DNA from: Allokutzneria sp. A3M-2-11 16 | Lineage (GTDB): Bacteria; Actinomycetota; Actinomycetes; Mycobacteriales; Pseudonocardiaceae | NCBI RefSeq assembly: GCF_024213555.1 | Contig: NZ_JANAVO010000017.1 | Location: forward strand, 1-64,000 | DNA length: 64,000 nucleotides | Direction of reading: 5' to 3' | In this document: positions 43,811-52,913 of the stretch, one piece after another | Layout: the number at the start of each line of letters is the position of its first letter | Numbering within the stretch: the stretch's first letter is position 1 | Translations under genes and position numbers: made by a program | Notes under the pieces: model-generated | Database searches by the model: none | The model's input: the letters and a program-made list of their open reading frames with translations, nothing else | What the model was told of the DNA's origin: nothing

Positions 43811-43847
43811 TTCGACCAGATCCGGCCCCGGGAACAGGGAGAGCAAC

Positions 43848-43866
43848 TTAGGTATGGCTATCCTCA
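43848..43866 (+). promoter_or_regulatory. IdeR/DmdR-type iron box
   Basis: TTAGGTATGGCTATCCTCA matches the IdeR consensus TTAGGTTAGGCTAACCTAA at 15 of 19 positions. It ends 4 bp before the GTG of the siderophore permease. TATCCT within it (43859-43864) would place the start point at about the GTG, so a leaderless, iron-repressed transcript is likely. Confidence 0.75.
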
Positions 43867-43870
43867 CCGG

Positions 43871-44881
43871 GTGACGTGGGGAAGCGCTCTCACCTCGCGG
43901 CGGATCGGTCTGCTGCTCGCGCTGGCCGGGCTGGCCGCGTGCGCGCTGCTGTCGATCATGGTCGGCAGCCGGTGGCTCGGCGTCGGGGCGGTGCTCGACG
44001 CCCTGCTCCACCCCGCTGGGGATCAGACCGAGGCGATCGTCTGGGGCTTGCGCGTCCCCAGGACCGGTTTCGGCCTCGCGGTGGGTGCCGCGTTGGGCAT
44101 GGCGGGCGCGCTGATGCAGGGGCTGACCCGCAATCCGCTGGCCGATCCCGGGCTGCTCGGGGTGAGCGCGGGCGCGTCGCTGGCCGTGGTGCTGGCCACC
44201 GGTTTCCTCGGCGTCACCTCGCTCTCCGGGTACATCTGGTTCGCTTTCGCGGGCGCCGCGGTGGCCGCCGTGGTGGTGTTCCTGCTCGCCGCACGAGGGG
44301 TCGGCGGGGCGACGCCCACGAAGCTCGCGCTGGCCGGGGCCGGGGTGACGGCGATGATCGGTTCGCTGACCACGAGCGTGCTGCTGGCCGACGCGGCCAC
44401 CCTGGACCGCTACCGCTTCTGGTCGGTCGGCGCGCTCAGCGGCCAGGACCCGGCGACGCTGCTCCAGGTGCTGCCGTTCCTCGCGGTGGGCGCGCTGCTC
44501 GCGGCGATGATCTCGCCGGGGATGAACGCGCTCTCGCTCGGCGAGGACGCCGCGCGCGGGCTGGGCCAGCGGATCGGGCTGATCCGTGTCGCCGGGGTCG
44601 TCGCGATCACGCTGCTCGCCGGAGCCGGGGTCGCCGTGTGCGGGCCGATCGCGTTCGTCGGCCTGGTCGTGCCGCACCTGGCGCGGGCGATCTGCGGCCC
44701 CGACCACCGCTGGGTGCTCGCGTACTCCGCCGTGCTCGCGCCCGCGCTGCTGCTGGCCGCCGACGTGCTCGGCAGGCTCGTGGCCCATCCGGACGAGCTG
44801 CACGTCGGCATCGTGGTCGCCGCGCTCGGGGCCCCGTTCTTCATCGCCTTCGTCCGCCGCAGCCGGGTGGCGGAGCTGTGA
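43871..44881 (+). CDS. Iron-siderophore ABC transporter permease (FecCD family)
   Basis: 336 residues with about nine helices and the family segments LRVPRTGFGLAVGAALGMAG, LTRNPLADPGLLGVSAGA and CGPIAFVGLVVPHLAR. With the next two genes it forms a ferric-siderophore importer behind an iron box. The stop overlaps the second permease start by GTGA. Confidence 0.92.
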   Translation: MTWGSALTSRRIGLLLALAGLAACALLSIMVGSRWLGVGAVLDALLHPAGDQTEAIVWGLRVPRTGFGLAVGAALGMAGALMQGLTRNPLADPGLLGVSAGASLAVVLATGFLGVTSLSGYIWFAFAGAAVAAVVVFLLAARGVGGATPTKLALAGAGVTAMIGSLTTSVLLADAATLDRYRFWSVGALSGQDPATLLQVLPFLAVGALLAAMISPGMNALSLGEDAARGLGQRIGLIRVAGVVAITLLAGAGVAVCGPIAFVGLVVPHLARAICGPDHRWVLAYSAVLAPALLLAADVLGRLVAHPDELHVGIVVAALGAPFFIAFVRRSRVAEL

Positions 44882-45861
44882 CGGCCCGGCCGAGGACGAT
44901 CGTCGCCTGCTTCCTGCTCGGGGCGAGCGCGTTCTTGTTGCTGTGCTTGGAGATCACCATCGGTGACTTCCCGTTGACCGTGCCCGAGGTCGCGGCGGGC
45001 CTGTTCGGTTCCGGTGACCCGGCGGCCCTGCTGGTGATCAACGAGATCCGGCTGCCGCGCGCGCTGGTCGGCCTTCTGATCGGGATCGCCTTCGGTGTCG
45101 GCGGGCTGCTTTTCCAGGCTCTGGCGCGGAATCCGCTGGCCAGCCCGGATGTGATCGGTGTGACCGACGGCGCGAACACCTTCGCCGTCGCGACGTTGCT
45201 GGCCGGTGCCGGGACGGGGCTCGGCATGTCCACGATGGCCGTGCTGGGCGGGTTCACGGTGTCCGCGATCGTGGTCGGCTTGTCCTGGAAGCAGGGCACC
45301 ACGGGCATCCGCATCGTGCTCGTGGGCATCGGCATGGCCGCGCTGTGCGGCAGCATCACCGACTACCTGCTGCTCAAGTCCGGTGCTTTCCAGGCGCAGC
45401 AGGCGGTTGTGTGGTTGACCGGCAGTCTCAGCGGACGCACCTGGGGCAGCGTTCCCGCGTTGGCCGTCGCGGTCGCGCTGCTCGTGCCCGCCGCGCTGGC
45501 GCTCGGGAAGTGGTTGGCGGGCTTGGAGCTCGGCGAGGACACCGCCCGCGGCCTCGGCGTCCCCGTTCAGGGCGCCCGCCTGGCGATCATGGCTGTCGGC
45601 GTCGGCCTGGTCTCTTTCGCGACCGCCGCGGCCGGTCCGGTCGCGTTCGTCGCGCTGCTCGCTCCGCAGATCGCGCGGCGGCTCGTGCACCCCTCCGTCC
45701 CGCCGCTGATGACGTCGGGTCTGGTCGGGGCGGTCGTGGTACTGGCAGCCGATCTCGTTGCCCGCACGCTGTTGTCCTCCGGCGAGCTGCCCGTGGGAGT
45801 GGTGACCGGAGTGGTCGGGGCTCCGGTCCTGCTGTGGCTGCTCGCCAGAAGTTTCCGTTGA
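44878..45861 (+). CDS. Iron-siderophore ABC transporter permease (FecCD family)
   Basis: 327 residues, second half of the heterodimeric permease: IRLPRALVGLLIGIAFGVGGLLFQ, ARNPLASPDVIGVTDGA and AGPVAFVALLAPQIARRL. Starts at GTG overlapping the previous stop. Followed 15 bp later by the binding protein gene. Confidence 0.92.
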   Translation: MTARPRTIVACFLLGASAFLLLCLEITIGDFPLTVPEVAAGLFGSGDPAALLVINEIRLPRALVGLLIGIAFGVGGLLFQALARNPLASPDVIGVTDGANTFAVATLLAGAGTGLGMSTMAVLGGFTVSAIVVGLSWKQGTTGIRIVLVGIGMAALCGSITDYLLLKSGAFQAQQAVVWLTGSLSGRTWGSVPALAVAVALLVPAALALGKWLAGLELGEDTARGLGVPVQGARLAIMAVGVGLVSFATAAAGPVAFVALLAPQIARRLVHPSVPPLMTSGLVGAVVVLAADLVARTLLSSGELPVGVVTGVVGAPVLLWLLARSFR

Positions 45862-45876
45862 CGGGAAAGGAAAACC

Positions 45877-46839
45877 ATGAGCACGACACGACGCGCCTTC
45901 CTCGGCGGCATGGGTTTGCTCGCGCTGGGCGCCTGCGGTTCCCCGCGCGGCGCGGCGGGCGGCACCGCCTGGGAGTTCACCGATGACCGGGGCCGCAAGG
46001 CCGGTCGCCCAGCTCGCCCGCAGCGCGTCGTCGCCCAGATCACCGCCGCCGCGGCCTTGTGGGACTTGGGGATTCGGCCTGTCGGCGTGTTCGGCCCGCA
46101 GAAGCGCCCCGACGGCTCCAACGAGGTCATGATCGGCAATGTGGACCTGTCCACGACGCAGTCGGTCGGCATCACCTACGGCGAGTTCAACGTCGACAAG
46201 TTCCTGTCGCTGCGCCCCGACCTCCTCGTGACCGTGATGTACGGCGATGAGCTCTGGTACGTCCCCAAGGAGCCGACGCCCACCATCGAGTCCGTCGCCC
46301 CCATCGTCGGCATCCGTTTGAACGGCCGCTCCGCCCGCACCAACATCGAGGCTTTCGTCAAGCTCGCCGGTGACCTCGGCGCCGACCCCAATGCTCCCGC
46401 CGTCGTCGAGGCGAGGGCCGATTTCGACCGCGCCGCCGAGAGTCTTTCCGCTGCCGCCAAGTCCGGCTTGAAGGTGCTGATCGTCAGCGCCAACAAGGAC
46501 AAGCTCTACATCGCCACCCCCACCTACCACGGCGACCTGAAGTTCTTCCAGGAGCTCGGCGTGGACGTCGTGGTCCCCAACGCGGGCAAGGACGCCTTCG
46601 AGTCCCTGAGCTGGGAGCAGGCCGACCGCTACCCCGCCGACGTCATCCTGGTCGACAGCCGCGCCGCCACGTCCATCCCCCGCGCCGGGCTGAACGCGAT
46701 CCCGACGTGGTCCCGCCACCCGGCCGTCAAGGCGGGCCAGGTTTTCGAGTGGGCGGCGGAGACCCCGTACAGCTACAACCGTTTCGCCCCGGTCCTCCGC
46801 TCGCTGACCGAGGCGCTCGGCAAGTCCCACCGCGTCTAG
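45877..46839 (+). CDS. Iron-siderophore ABC transporter substrate-binding lipoprotein
   Basis: 320 residues. The N-terminus has both a twin-arginine-like TTRRAFLGG and a lipobox ALGAC, then a FepB/FhuD-like binding fold (RVVAQITAAAALWDLGIRPVGVFG; DLLVTVMYG). It should capture ferric siderophore for the two permeases. No ATPase gene of the usual FecE type is adjacent, so the energising subunit must be elsewhere. A GGGAAAGG ribosome site precedes the ATG. Confidence 0.9.
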   Translation: MSTTRRAFLGGMGLLALGACGSPRGAAGGTAWEFTDDRGRKAGRPARPQRVVAQITAAAALWDLGIRPVGVFGPQKRPDGSNEVMIGNVDLSTTQSVGITYGEFNVDKFLSLRPDLLVTVMYGDELWYVPKEPTPTIESVAPIVGIRLNGRSARTNIEAFVKLAGDLGADPNAPAVVEARADFDRAAESLSAAAKSGLKVLIVSANKDKLYIATPTYHGDLKFFQELGVDVVVPNAGKDAFESLSWEQADRYPADVILVDSRAATSIPRAGLNAIPTWSRHPAVKAGQVFEWAAETPYSYNRFAPVLRSLTEALGKSHRV

Positions 46840-47057
46840 AACGGCGCCGGTTCCGCGCCGAGACCGGCGTGTCGCCGCAGCAGTGGATCCTGCGCCAGCG
46901 CATCGCGACGGCGCAACGGCTGCTGGAGCTGACGGAGATCCCGGTGGAGGGGGTGGCCCGCGCGGTCGGCTTCAGCTGCGCGGCGGCGTTGCGCACCCAC
47001 TTCCAGTCCACAGTGGACACCACACCGACGAAGTACCGCGCCCGCATGCGCACCTGA
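46840..47057 (+). pseudogene. AraC-family regulator C-terminal remnant
   Basis: Directly after the stop of the binding-protein gene an open frame reads RRFRAETGVSPQQWILRQRI, IPVEGVARAVGFSCAAALRT and ends YRARMRT. This is the second half of an AraC DNA-binding domain without start codon, first helix-turn-helix or sensor domain. A deletion presumably fused the siderophore operon to the tail of a neighbouring regulator gene. It contains a 13-bp TCCACWGTGGA-type palindrome. Confidence 0.75.
47006..47018. repeat. GTCCACAGTGGAC palindrome
   Basis: 13-bp copy inside the AraC remnant, encoding Ser-Thr-Val-Asp. Confidence 0.6.
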
Positions 47058-47087
47058 CTGTCGAGGGCGGATGCCACAATCCCGCCC

Positions 47088-48116
47088 ATGACGCGGACGA
47101 CGATCGTCGAACTGGCCAGCCGGATGGTGTGGCTGGGCATGCTGTCGGAGGAGAAGGCCGTCGCGTTCCTGACCGACATCGGCAAGCGGGACAAGGACTA
47201 CCTCGACAAGCAGGAGGAGGCGCGCGATCTCGTCCCGTGGTTCTCCGAGCTGGGTGTCGCCTTCTCGGTCCACGGCGAGGACGTCGACTCCGTGGCGCAG
47301 TACTACCGCTACCTGTTGGAGGAGGAGGTCTCCGCGGTCACCGGCGTGACCTTCTCCGACGTCGTGCTGGTGCGCGACGAGGACGGTGACGAGGCGTTGC
47401 ACTTCCTGCGCGACGGCGAGCCGGTCTGGTGGCGGGTCGAGCACGTCTCGGAGGACTACGCGGATCAGGGCGCGTTCGCCACGCAGATCGGTGACCTGGA
47501 GCCGGGTGCGGCCGATCCGCGCGTGTTCCACCACGTCCGCCCGGAGAAGGTGGAGTCCTGCCAGGACGACGTCTACCTGCTGGCGACGCCGGACCAGGCG
47601 CGGGCGTTGCACGAGGAGTTCGGCTTCGACCTCTCCGGGCTCGACAGGAAGGAGGCTGTCGAAGACCCCGGCACTTGGCTGTCCGAAATGGACAGTTCAC
47701 TCGCTGTGTGGCGCAAGGGGTTCCTCCCGGCGGAGTTCCCCTTCGACTTCTCCCCCGGCTCGCTCGACGCGCTGGAATCGCTCGTGCGGGCACGGTTCTC
47801 CGGCTGGGACGCGGTCAAGGACGCCGCGGACGACCCGTTCGTCGTCGGGGCCGTCCGCTACCTGGGCGAGACGGTGCTCCGGAACGCGCCCGCGCGCTGG
47901 GACTACGACGGGCGCGTGGTGCTCCGAGCAGACGTCCCGGCGGCGTTCAGCGTGACCGAAGTCCCGCTGCACCTGCTCTGCCGCGTGGCGGAGAGCAGCG
48001 AACCCGGCACGCTGCGCGAGGTCGTCGACGACGTCCGGCAGTCGACCCGCAGCTACCGATCAGCGCTGCGTCTTCTGGAAGAGCAGAGTCTTCTCGAAAA
48101 GCAGGGGGATGCCTAA
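47088..48116 (+). CDS. Conserved hypothetical protein
   Basis: 342 residues, acidic, no signal peptide and no membrane helix. I do not recognise the family. The N-terminus (MVWLGMLSEEKAVAFLTDIG) and the well-behaved codon use suggest a real cytoplasmic protein; the end is helical (SYRSALRLLEEQSLLEKQ). It lies between the AraC remnant and the NCS1 permease. Confidence 0.65.
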   Translation: MTRTTIVELASRMVWLGMLSEEKAVAFLTDIGKRDKDYLDKQEEARDLVPWFSELGVAFSVHGEDVDSVAQYYRYLLEEEVSAVTGVTFSDVVLVRDEDGDEALHFLRDGEPVWWRVEHVSEDYADQGAFATQIGDLEPGAADPRVFHHVRPEKVESCQDDVYLLATPDQARALHEEFGFDLSGLDRKEAVEDPGTWLSEMDSSLAVWRKGFLPAEFPFDFSPGSLDALESLVRARFSGWDAVKDAADDPFVVGAVRYLGETVLRNAPARWDYDGRVVLRADVPAAFSVTEVPLHLLCRVAESSEPGTLREVVDDVRQSTRSYRSALRLLEEQSLLEKQGDA

Positions 48117-48125
48117 AGTGTGCCG

Positions 48126-49496
48126 ATGGCGTTCGACGCGCACGGCATTGAGCCGATCCCGACCGAGCACCGGGACTCCACTCCGTGGGAGCAGTTCTGG
48201 ATCTGGTCCGGGGCCAACATCGCGCCCATCAACTGGGTGCTCGGCGCCCTCGGCGTCACGCTCGGGCTGAGCCTGGCCGAGACGCTGATCGTGATCGCGC
48301 TCGGCAACCTGGTCGGCTGCGCGGTCTTCGGGCTGTTCAACATCATCGGGCACCGCACCGCGGTGAACCAGATGGTGCTCGGGCGGGCGCCGTTCGGCAG
48401 GCGCGGCGCGATCGTGCCGGGCGTGGTGCAGTGCCTGGTCTCGATGGGCTGGGTCGGCGTGAACACCTGGGTGGTGCTCGACCTGGTGATGGCGGTGCTG
48501 CGGCAGCTCGGCGTGCACGGCGGCACCGGGATGAAGTACTTCATCGCCGCGATCATCATGGTGGTGCAGCTCGGGCTCGCGCTCTACGGCTTCTACGCGA
48601 TCCGGACGTTCGAGAAGTACACCGTGCCCGCGACGGTGCTGGTGATGGCGATCATGACCGTGCTCGCGCTGAGCCAGACCGACCTGGACTGGACCACGGC
48701 GACGGCCACCGCGCCCGCCGACAAGCTCACCGCGATCACCCAGCTGCTCACCGCGATCGGCATCGGCTGGGGCATCACGTGGCTGCCGTACTCGGCCGAC
48801 TACAGCCGGTTCGTCCGCCCGGGGGCCTCTGCGCGGTCGGTGTTCTGGTCGACGGCGCTGGGCATGTACGTGCCGACCGTGTGGCTCGCCGGGCTCGGCG
48901 CGTGCCTGGCCAGCTCCGGCGGCAGCACCGATCCGTCCGCGCTGGTGGTGAGCGCGTTCGGCGCGATGGCGCTGCCCGTGCTGCTGCTGATCATGCACGG
49001 GCCGGTGGCGACGAACATCCTCAACCTGTACTCGTGCTCGCTGGCCGCGCTGTCCATCGGGATCAAGGCGGCGCGGTGGAAGGTCACGCTGGTGGCCGGG
49101 GTCGTCGCGTCGGCGGTGCTCGTGGTGTTCGTGCAGGCCGATGACTTCGCGCGGGCCTTCGACCACTGGCTGGTGTCGATCCTGGTCTGGATCAGCCCGT
49201 GGGCGAGCATCGTGCTCGTCGACTTCTTCGTGCTGCGCAAGGGAAAGATCGTCATCAGCGACCTGTACGAGGAGTCGAGCTCGGTGAACGCGCGCGCACT
49301 CGTCAGCCTGGGCGCCGGACTCGTGGCGGGCTGGGCGTGGCAGTACGGCATGGTCCCGCTGATGCAGGGCCCGCTGGCGAAGGCGCTGGGCAACACCGAC
49401 TTCTCCTGGCTGTCCGGGGCGCTGGTCGCGGGGGTCCTTTACTACGTCCTCTGTGGAGAACGGACTCCGGATGGCCGGAGACAGCCTGTGACGTAG
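48126..49496 (+). CDS. NCS1-family purine/cytosine permease
   Basis: 456 residues with 12 predicted helices; signatures FWIWSGANIAPINWVLGALG, WLPYSADYSRFVRP and NLYSCSLAALSIGIK. It resembles CodB-type cytosine or purine-cytosine permeases driven by protons or sodium. TAAAGT (48114-48119) with TTCTCG 17 bp upstream would start transcription at the ATG, suggesting a leaderless message; GTG 48120 is an alternative. Confidence 0.9.
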   Translation: MAFDAHGIEPIPTEHRDSTPWEQFWIWSGANIAPINWVLGALGVTLGLSLAETLIVIALGNLVGCAVFGLFNIIGHRTAVNQMVLGRAPFGRRGAIVPGVVQCLVSMGWVGVNTWVVLDLVMAVLRQLGVHGGTGMKYFIAAIIMVVQLGLALYGFYAIRTFEKYTVPATVLVMAIMTVLALSQTDLDWTTATATAPADKLTAITQLLTAIGIGWGITWLPYSADYSRFVRPGASARSVFWSTALGMYVPTVWLAGLGACLASSGGSTDPSALVVSAFGAMALPVLLLIMHGPVATNILNLYSCSLAALSIGIKAARWKVTLVAGVVASAVLVVFVQADDFARAFDHWLVSILVWISPWASIVLVDFFVLRKGKIVISDLYEESSSVNARALVSLGAGLVAGWAWQYGMVPLMQGPLAKALGNTDFSWLSGALVAGVLYYVLCGERTPDGRRQPVT

Positions 49497-49514
49497 CCCG
49501 CTACTGTGTGCCAC

Positions 49515-49886
49515 ATGATGCGGACGAGCGAGCGGCAGCGCCCCCTGCTGCCGACGCTGCTCGTCCTGCTCGCGGCACTGGCCGCCCTCGGGCTGGCATC
49601 CCCCGCGTTCGCCTCGGTCCCCGACGACGGTGACCAGCACGCGCGGCACGTCGTCTCCGAGTTGGCGCACCCGAGCCCGACGCTGCGCGGGCGCCAGCAC
49701 GCCCACGCCGTCCCGGTGCGCGGTTACCTCGCCACCGGGCCGGTGCTGATCGCGCTGCTGCCGCCCGCCGAGCCGGTGCCGGAACCCCTTGCGCCGCTGG
49801 GCGACGCCCCGCAGGACCGGCTCTCCGGATCGTTCGCCGAGCCCACCACCGCGGTCGGCTCGCGCGCACCGCCTCCGCGCGCCTGA
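49515..49886 (+). CDS. Small secreted protein of unknown function
   Basis: 123 residues: basic N-terminus, hydrophobic segment LLVLLAALAALGLASPAFAS with a signal peptidase site, then a Pro/His-rich low-complexity mature part. No family recognised. ATG 49515 or 49518 may start the message; TACTGT (49502-49507) fits a -10. It precedes the SecDF gene by 67 bp. Confidence 0.5.
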   Translation: MMRTSERQRPLLPTLLVLLAALAALGLASPAFASVPDDGDQHARHVVSELAHPSPTLRGRQHAHAVPVRGYLATGPVLIALLPPAEPVPEPLAPLGDAPQDRLSGSFAEPTTAVGSRAPPPRA

Positions 49887-49953
49887 CCCCAGCGCCCGTC
49901 ACCACCCCCGTCTGTCCTTTGTGGACAGCGGCTCATCCGGAGGCTTTCCACCC

Positions 49954-52257
49954 ATGTCGCGCCCACGCGCGCGCCGGGGACCCGTCGTGAGGGTGTTGCT
50001 CGCCCTCGCGGTCCTCGCCGCGTCCGTCTACCTCATCCTGTCCACCGCCCCGCGCCTCGGCCTCGACCTGCGCGGCGGCACCCAGATCGTGTTGCAGGCC
50101 AAGGACTCCGCCCAGGCCAAGGCCGACGCCGCCACCACCGACCGGGCCCTGGAAGTGCTGCGCCGCCGCGTCGACCAGCTCGGCGTCGCCGAGCCGACGC
50201 TGGCCCGCTCCGGGGAGAACCGGATCATCATCGAGCTGCCCGGCGTGCAGGACCCGCGCCGGGCCGTGGAGGTCATCGGCCGCACCGCGCAGCTGACCTT
50301 CCACCCGGTGATCGGCGCCCAGCAGCCCGGCGCGCAGCCCAAGCCTGGGCAGAAGGTGCTGCCGACCGCCGAGGGCGAGCAGCTGGTGCTCGGCCCCGCC
50401 GCGCTGACCGGTGAGGGCGTCGCCGACGCCACCGCGGGCCCGGCCCCGAACGGCCCCGGTTACGTGGTGTCGATCAACTTCCAGTCGGCGGGCGGCAACG
50501 CCTGGGCCAAGCTCACCGGGCAGGCCGCGTGCGCGCCCGTCGGCAGCCCGGTGCGCCGCGTCGCCATCGCGCTCGACGACAAGATCATCTCGGCTCCCGA
50601 GGTGAACCCGCAGGTCAGCTGCAACGTCGGCATCCTCGGTGGCTCCACCCAGATCACCGGCAAGTTCACCAACCAGCAGGCGTCCGAGCTGGCCGTGCTG
50701 ATCAAGGGCGGCGCGCTGCCGGTGCCGGTCGAGGTCGTCGAGCAGCGCACGGTCGGCCCGACCCTGGGCGCCGACGCCATCCGCGCCAGCATCGAGGCGG
50801 GCGTCATCGGCCTCGGCCTGACCGCGCTGTTCCTGATCGTCGTCTACCGCCTCGCCGGGCTGATCTCGGTGATCGCGCTCATCGGCTACTCCGCGCTGTC
50901 CTACGCGATGCTGCTGTTCATCGGCGCGACGCTGACGCTGCCCGGCCTCGCGGGCCTGGTGCTCGCCATCGGCATGGCGGTGGACTCCACGGTGCTGGTC
51001 TTCGAGCGAACGCGGGAGGAGTTCCTCGGCGCGCGCACCGACCAGCGACTGCCGAAGGCGCTCGACCGCGGTTTCGGCAACGCGCTGTCGGCGATCGTGG
51101 ACTCCAACATCACCACGCTCCTCGCCGCCGGGCTGTTGTTCTGGCTCGCCACCGGGCCGGTGAAGGGCTTCGGCGTCACGCTGACCATCGGTGTGCTGGG
51201 CGCGATGTTCTCCACGCTGGTGCTCACCAGGGCGCTGCTGTTCCTCGCCATTCGTGGGCCTTTCGCCAAGCACCCCAAGCTCACCGGCCTCGCTCACCAC
51301 GGCATCGTCCGGCGCAAGCTCGAGGCGCGCGACCCGAAGCTCTACGACCGGCCGGGCCGCTGGCTGATCGGTTCCGCGATCGTGCTCGTGCTGCTGTTCG
51401 CGGGCGTGTTCGTGCGCGGCATCAACCTCGGCGTCGAGTTCACCGGTGGACGCGTCTTGGAGTACTCGACCAGCGCGCCCGCGAACGTCGAGAAGGTCCG
51501 CAACGCCGTCAGCGAGGCCGGTTTCCCGCGCGCGATCGTGCAGGCGTCGGGCCAGGACGCGGTGACCGTGCGCACCGAGCCGGTCGAGAACACCGCGCCG
51601 ATCCGTGACGCGGTCGCCAAGGCCGCGGGCAAGGCGGAGCAGATCCGCGACGAGAAGATCGGCCCGAGCCTCGGTGTCGAACTGCGGAACAACGCCCTGA
51701 TCGCGTTGCTGCTCGCGGTTCTGGCGCAGTTGGCCTACCTGGCGTTCCGGTTCGACTGGCGGCTCGGCGTGGCGACCGTGCTCGCGCTCACCGCCGACGT
51801 GCTGATCGTGCTCGGCACGTTCGCGTGGATGGACAAGACGCTCGACGCGGTGTTCCTCGCCGCGATGCTCACAGTGATCGGTTACTCGGTGAACGACTCC
51901 GTGGTCGTCTTCGACCGGGTGCGCGAGCTCCGCGGACTGCGGCCGAAGGAGACCTTCGCCAGGGTCAGCAGCGCGGCCGTGCTGCAAACCCTGCCGCGCA
52001 CGGTGAACACGGGTATCGGTGTGCTGTTCGTGCTCGGCGCGCTGCTCGCGCTCGGCGGTGGATCGCTGGCCGACTTCGCGCTGGCCATGCTGCTCGGCCT
52101 GATCGCGGGCACGGCGTCCACGATCGTCACGGCCGCGCCGATCGCGGTGCTGCTGGACAAGCGGTGGCCCGGCGCGGGCAAGCAGCGCTCCAAGAAGAAG
52201 TCGCACTACTCCGCGACGCCGGCCCACAAGCGCGACCACACCGGCGCCGTCGTCTAG
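49954..52257 (+). CDS. secDF: Fused SecD-SecF protein translocase subunit
   Basis: 767 residues joining SecD and SecF in one chain. SecD part: GLDLRGGTQIVLQ, P1 head domain, and GMAVDSTVLVFERTREE. SecF part from about residue 470: GVEFTGGRVLEYS and GYSVNDSVVVFDRVRE. Twelve helices in total, as in RND exporters. It uses the proton gradient to help Sec-dependent export. Actinobacteria normally keep separate secD and secF genes by yajC; this fused, isolated copy is probably a paralogue. GGAGG precedes the ATG. Repeat copy C follows. Confidence 0.92.
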   Translation: MSRPRARRGPVVRVLLALAVLAASVYLILSTAPRLGLDLRGGTQIVLQAKDSAQAKADAATTDRALEVLRRRVDQLGVAEPTLARSGENRIIIELPGVQDPRRAVEVIGRTAQLTFHPVIGAQQPGAQPKPGQKVLPTAEGEQLVLGPAALTGEGVADATAGPAPNGPGYVVSINFQSAGGNAWAKLTGQAACAPVGSPVRRVAIALDDKIISAPEVNPQVSCNVGILGGSTQITGKFTNQQASELAVLIKGGALPVPVEVVEQRTVGPTLGADAIRASIEAGVIGLGLTALFLIVVYRLAGLISVIALIGYSALSYAMLLFIGATLTLPGLAGLVLAIGMAVDSTVLVFERTREEFLGARTDQRLPKALDRGFGNALSAIVDSNITTLLAAGLLFWLATGPVKGFGVTLTIGVLGAMFSTLVLTRALLFLAIRGPFAKHPKLTGLAHHGIVRRKLEARDPKLYDRPGRWLIGSAIVLVLLFAGVFVRGINLGVEFTGGRVLEYSTSAPANVEKVRNAVSEAGFPRAIVQASGQDAVTVRTEPVENTAPIRDAVAKAAGKAEQIRDEKIGPSLGVELRNNALIALLLAVLAQLAYLAFRFDWRLGVATVLALTADVLIVLGTFAWMDKTLDAVFLAAMLTVIGYSVNDSVVVFDRVRELRGLRPKETFARVSSAAVLQTLPRTVNTGIGVLFVLGALLALGGGSLADFALAMLLGLIAGTASTIVTAAPIAVLLDKRWPGAGKQRSKKKSHYSATPAHKRDHTGAVV

Positions 52258-52275
52258 CCCCAGCGTGGTTGGCCC

Positions 52276-52383
52276 GTCTTCAAGTACAGCCAACCCCACC
52301 GCAGAACGTCTCAAACCGCAGCACACCTCCGGGTGCGCTGCGGTTTGAGACTTCGGCAAGGGGGGTGCGTTGTACTTGAAGAC
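52276..52383. repeat. CTTCAAGTAC palindromic element, copy C
   Basis: 108-bp copy starting 18 bp after the SecDF stop. Ends GTCTTCAAGTAC (52276-52287) and GTACTTGAAGAC (52372-52383). The inner stem is perfect over 15 bp: GTCTCAAACCGCAGC (52308-52322) against GCTGCGGTTTGAGAC (52337-52351). This is the best-paired member and the only one not in a convergent gap. Confidence 0.88.
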
Positions 52384-52459
52384 GCCCGAACCCGGGCTGG
52401 GACGGCGGGGCGGGGAACACGGATGAGGCGCGGTGGGCGGGCCTATCCGAATGATTGTC

Positions 52460-52538
52460 GTAAATCGATGCACAATGCTCGGTTGACGTTCTCCCTTAGG
52501 GATTCTAGGGTCGTGCTGCGTTTCTTTGGTAAATCGAT
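52460..52538 (+). promoter_or_regulatory. Promoter flanked by GTAAATCGAT repeats
   Basis: TTGACG (52483-52488) and TAGGGT (52506-52511) are spaced by exactly 17 bp. GTAAATCGAT occurs on both sides, at 52460-52469 and 52529-52538, the second in the leader of the following gene. The repeats, centred on palindromic ATCGAT, suggest a regulator binding both sites, possibly with looping. Confidence 0.65.
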
Positions 52539-52562
52539 AGACTGCGTTCTGAGGAGCCTTTC

Positions 52563-52913
52563 GTGAAGCAGTCCTCCTTCTGGCGGCGAGCCGCGTCCGT
52601 GCTGACGACAGCGGGCGTCGCGGCCGCGATGCTCACCGTCGGCTCGGGCGCGGCCCACGCGGACCCCTACAACTGCTCGGACCAGTACGTGTACTGGTCG
52701 CCCTCAACGCCCGATCCCTACTACCGAGCGATCTGCCGAGGCGGAACCGGCAGGATCCAGGCGTTCGCCACGTGCTCGGACGTCAGGGTCATGCCGCCCC
52801 GGCGCGTCCGAATCGCCGGGAACCTCGCGCGCGTCGGTGAGTACAGCCGAATCCTCTGCCCTCCGACGCACGACGCGGTCATCGACGGCATCTACCGGGT
52901 CGTGGAGCACTAG
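52563..52913 (+). CDS. Small secreted protein
   Basis: 116 residues. Signal peptide ending GAAHA (about residue 34) followed by a mature part of 80 residues with four Cys (NCSDQY, AICRG, ATCSD, RILCPP), suggesting two disulfides. Family unknown. GAGGAG precedes the GTG; a strong promoter with flanking repeats lies upstream. Its last 4 bp overlap the convergent ABC exporter gene. Confidence 0.75.
   Translation: MKQSSFWRRAASVLTTAGVAAAMLTVGSGAAHADPYNCSDQYVYWSPSTPDPYYRAICRGGTGRIQAFATCSDVRVMPPRRVRIAGNLARVGEYSRILCPPTHDAVIDGIYRVVEH

Noticed and set aside
49918-49927. TGTCC-TTT-GTGGACA upstream of secDF as a motif copy
   Set aside because: Arms match only partly and the centre differs.
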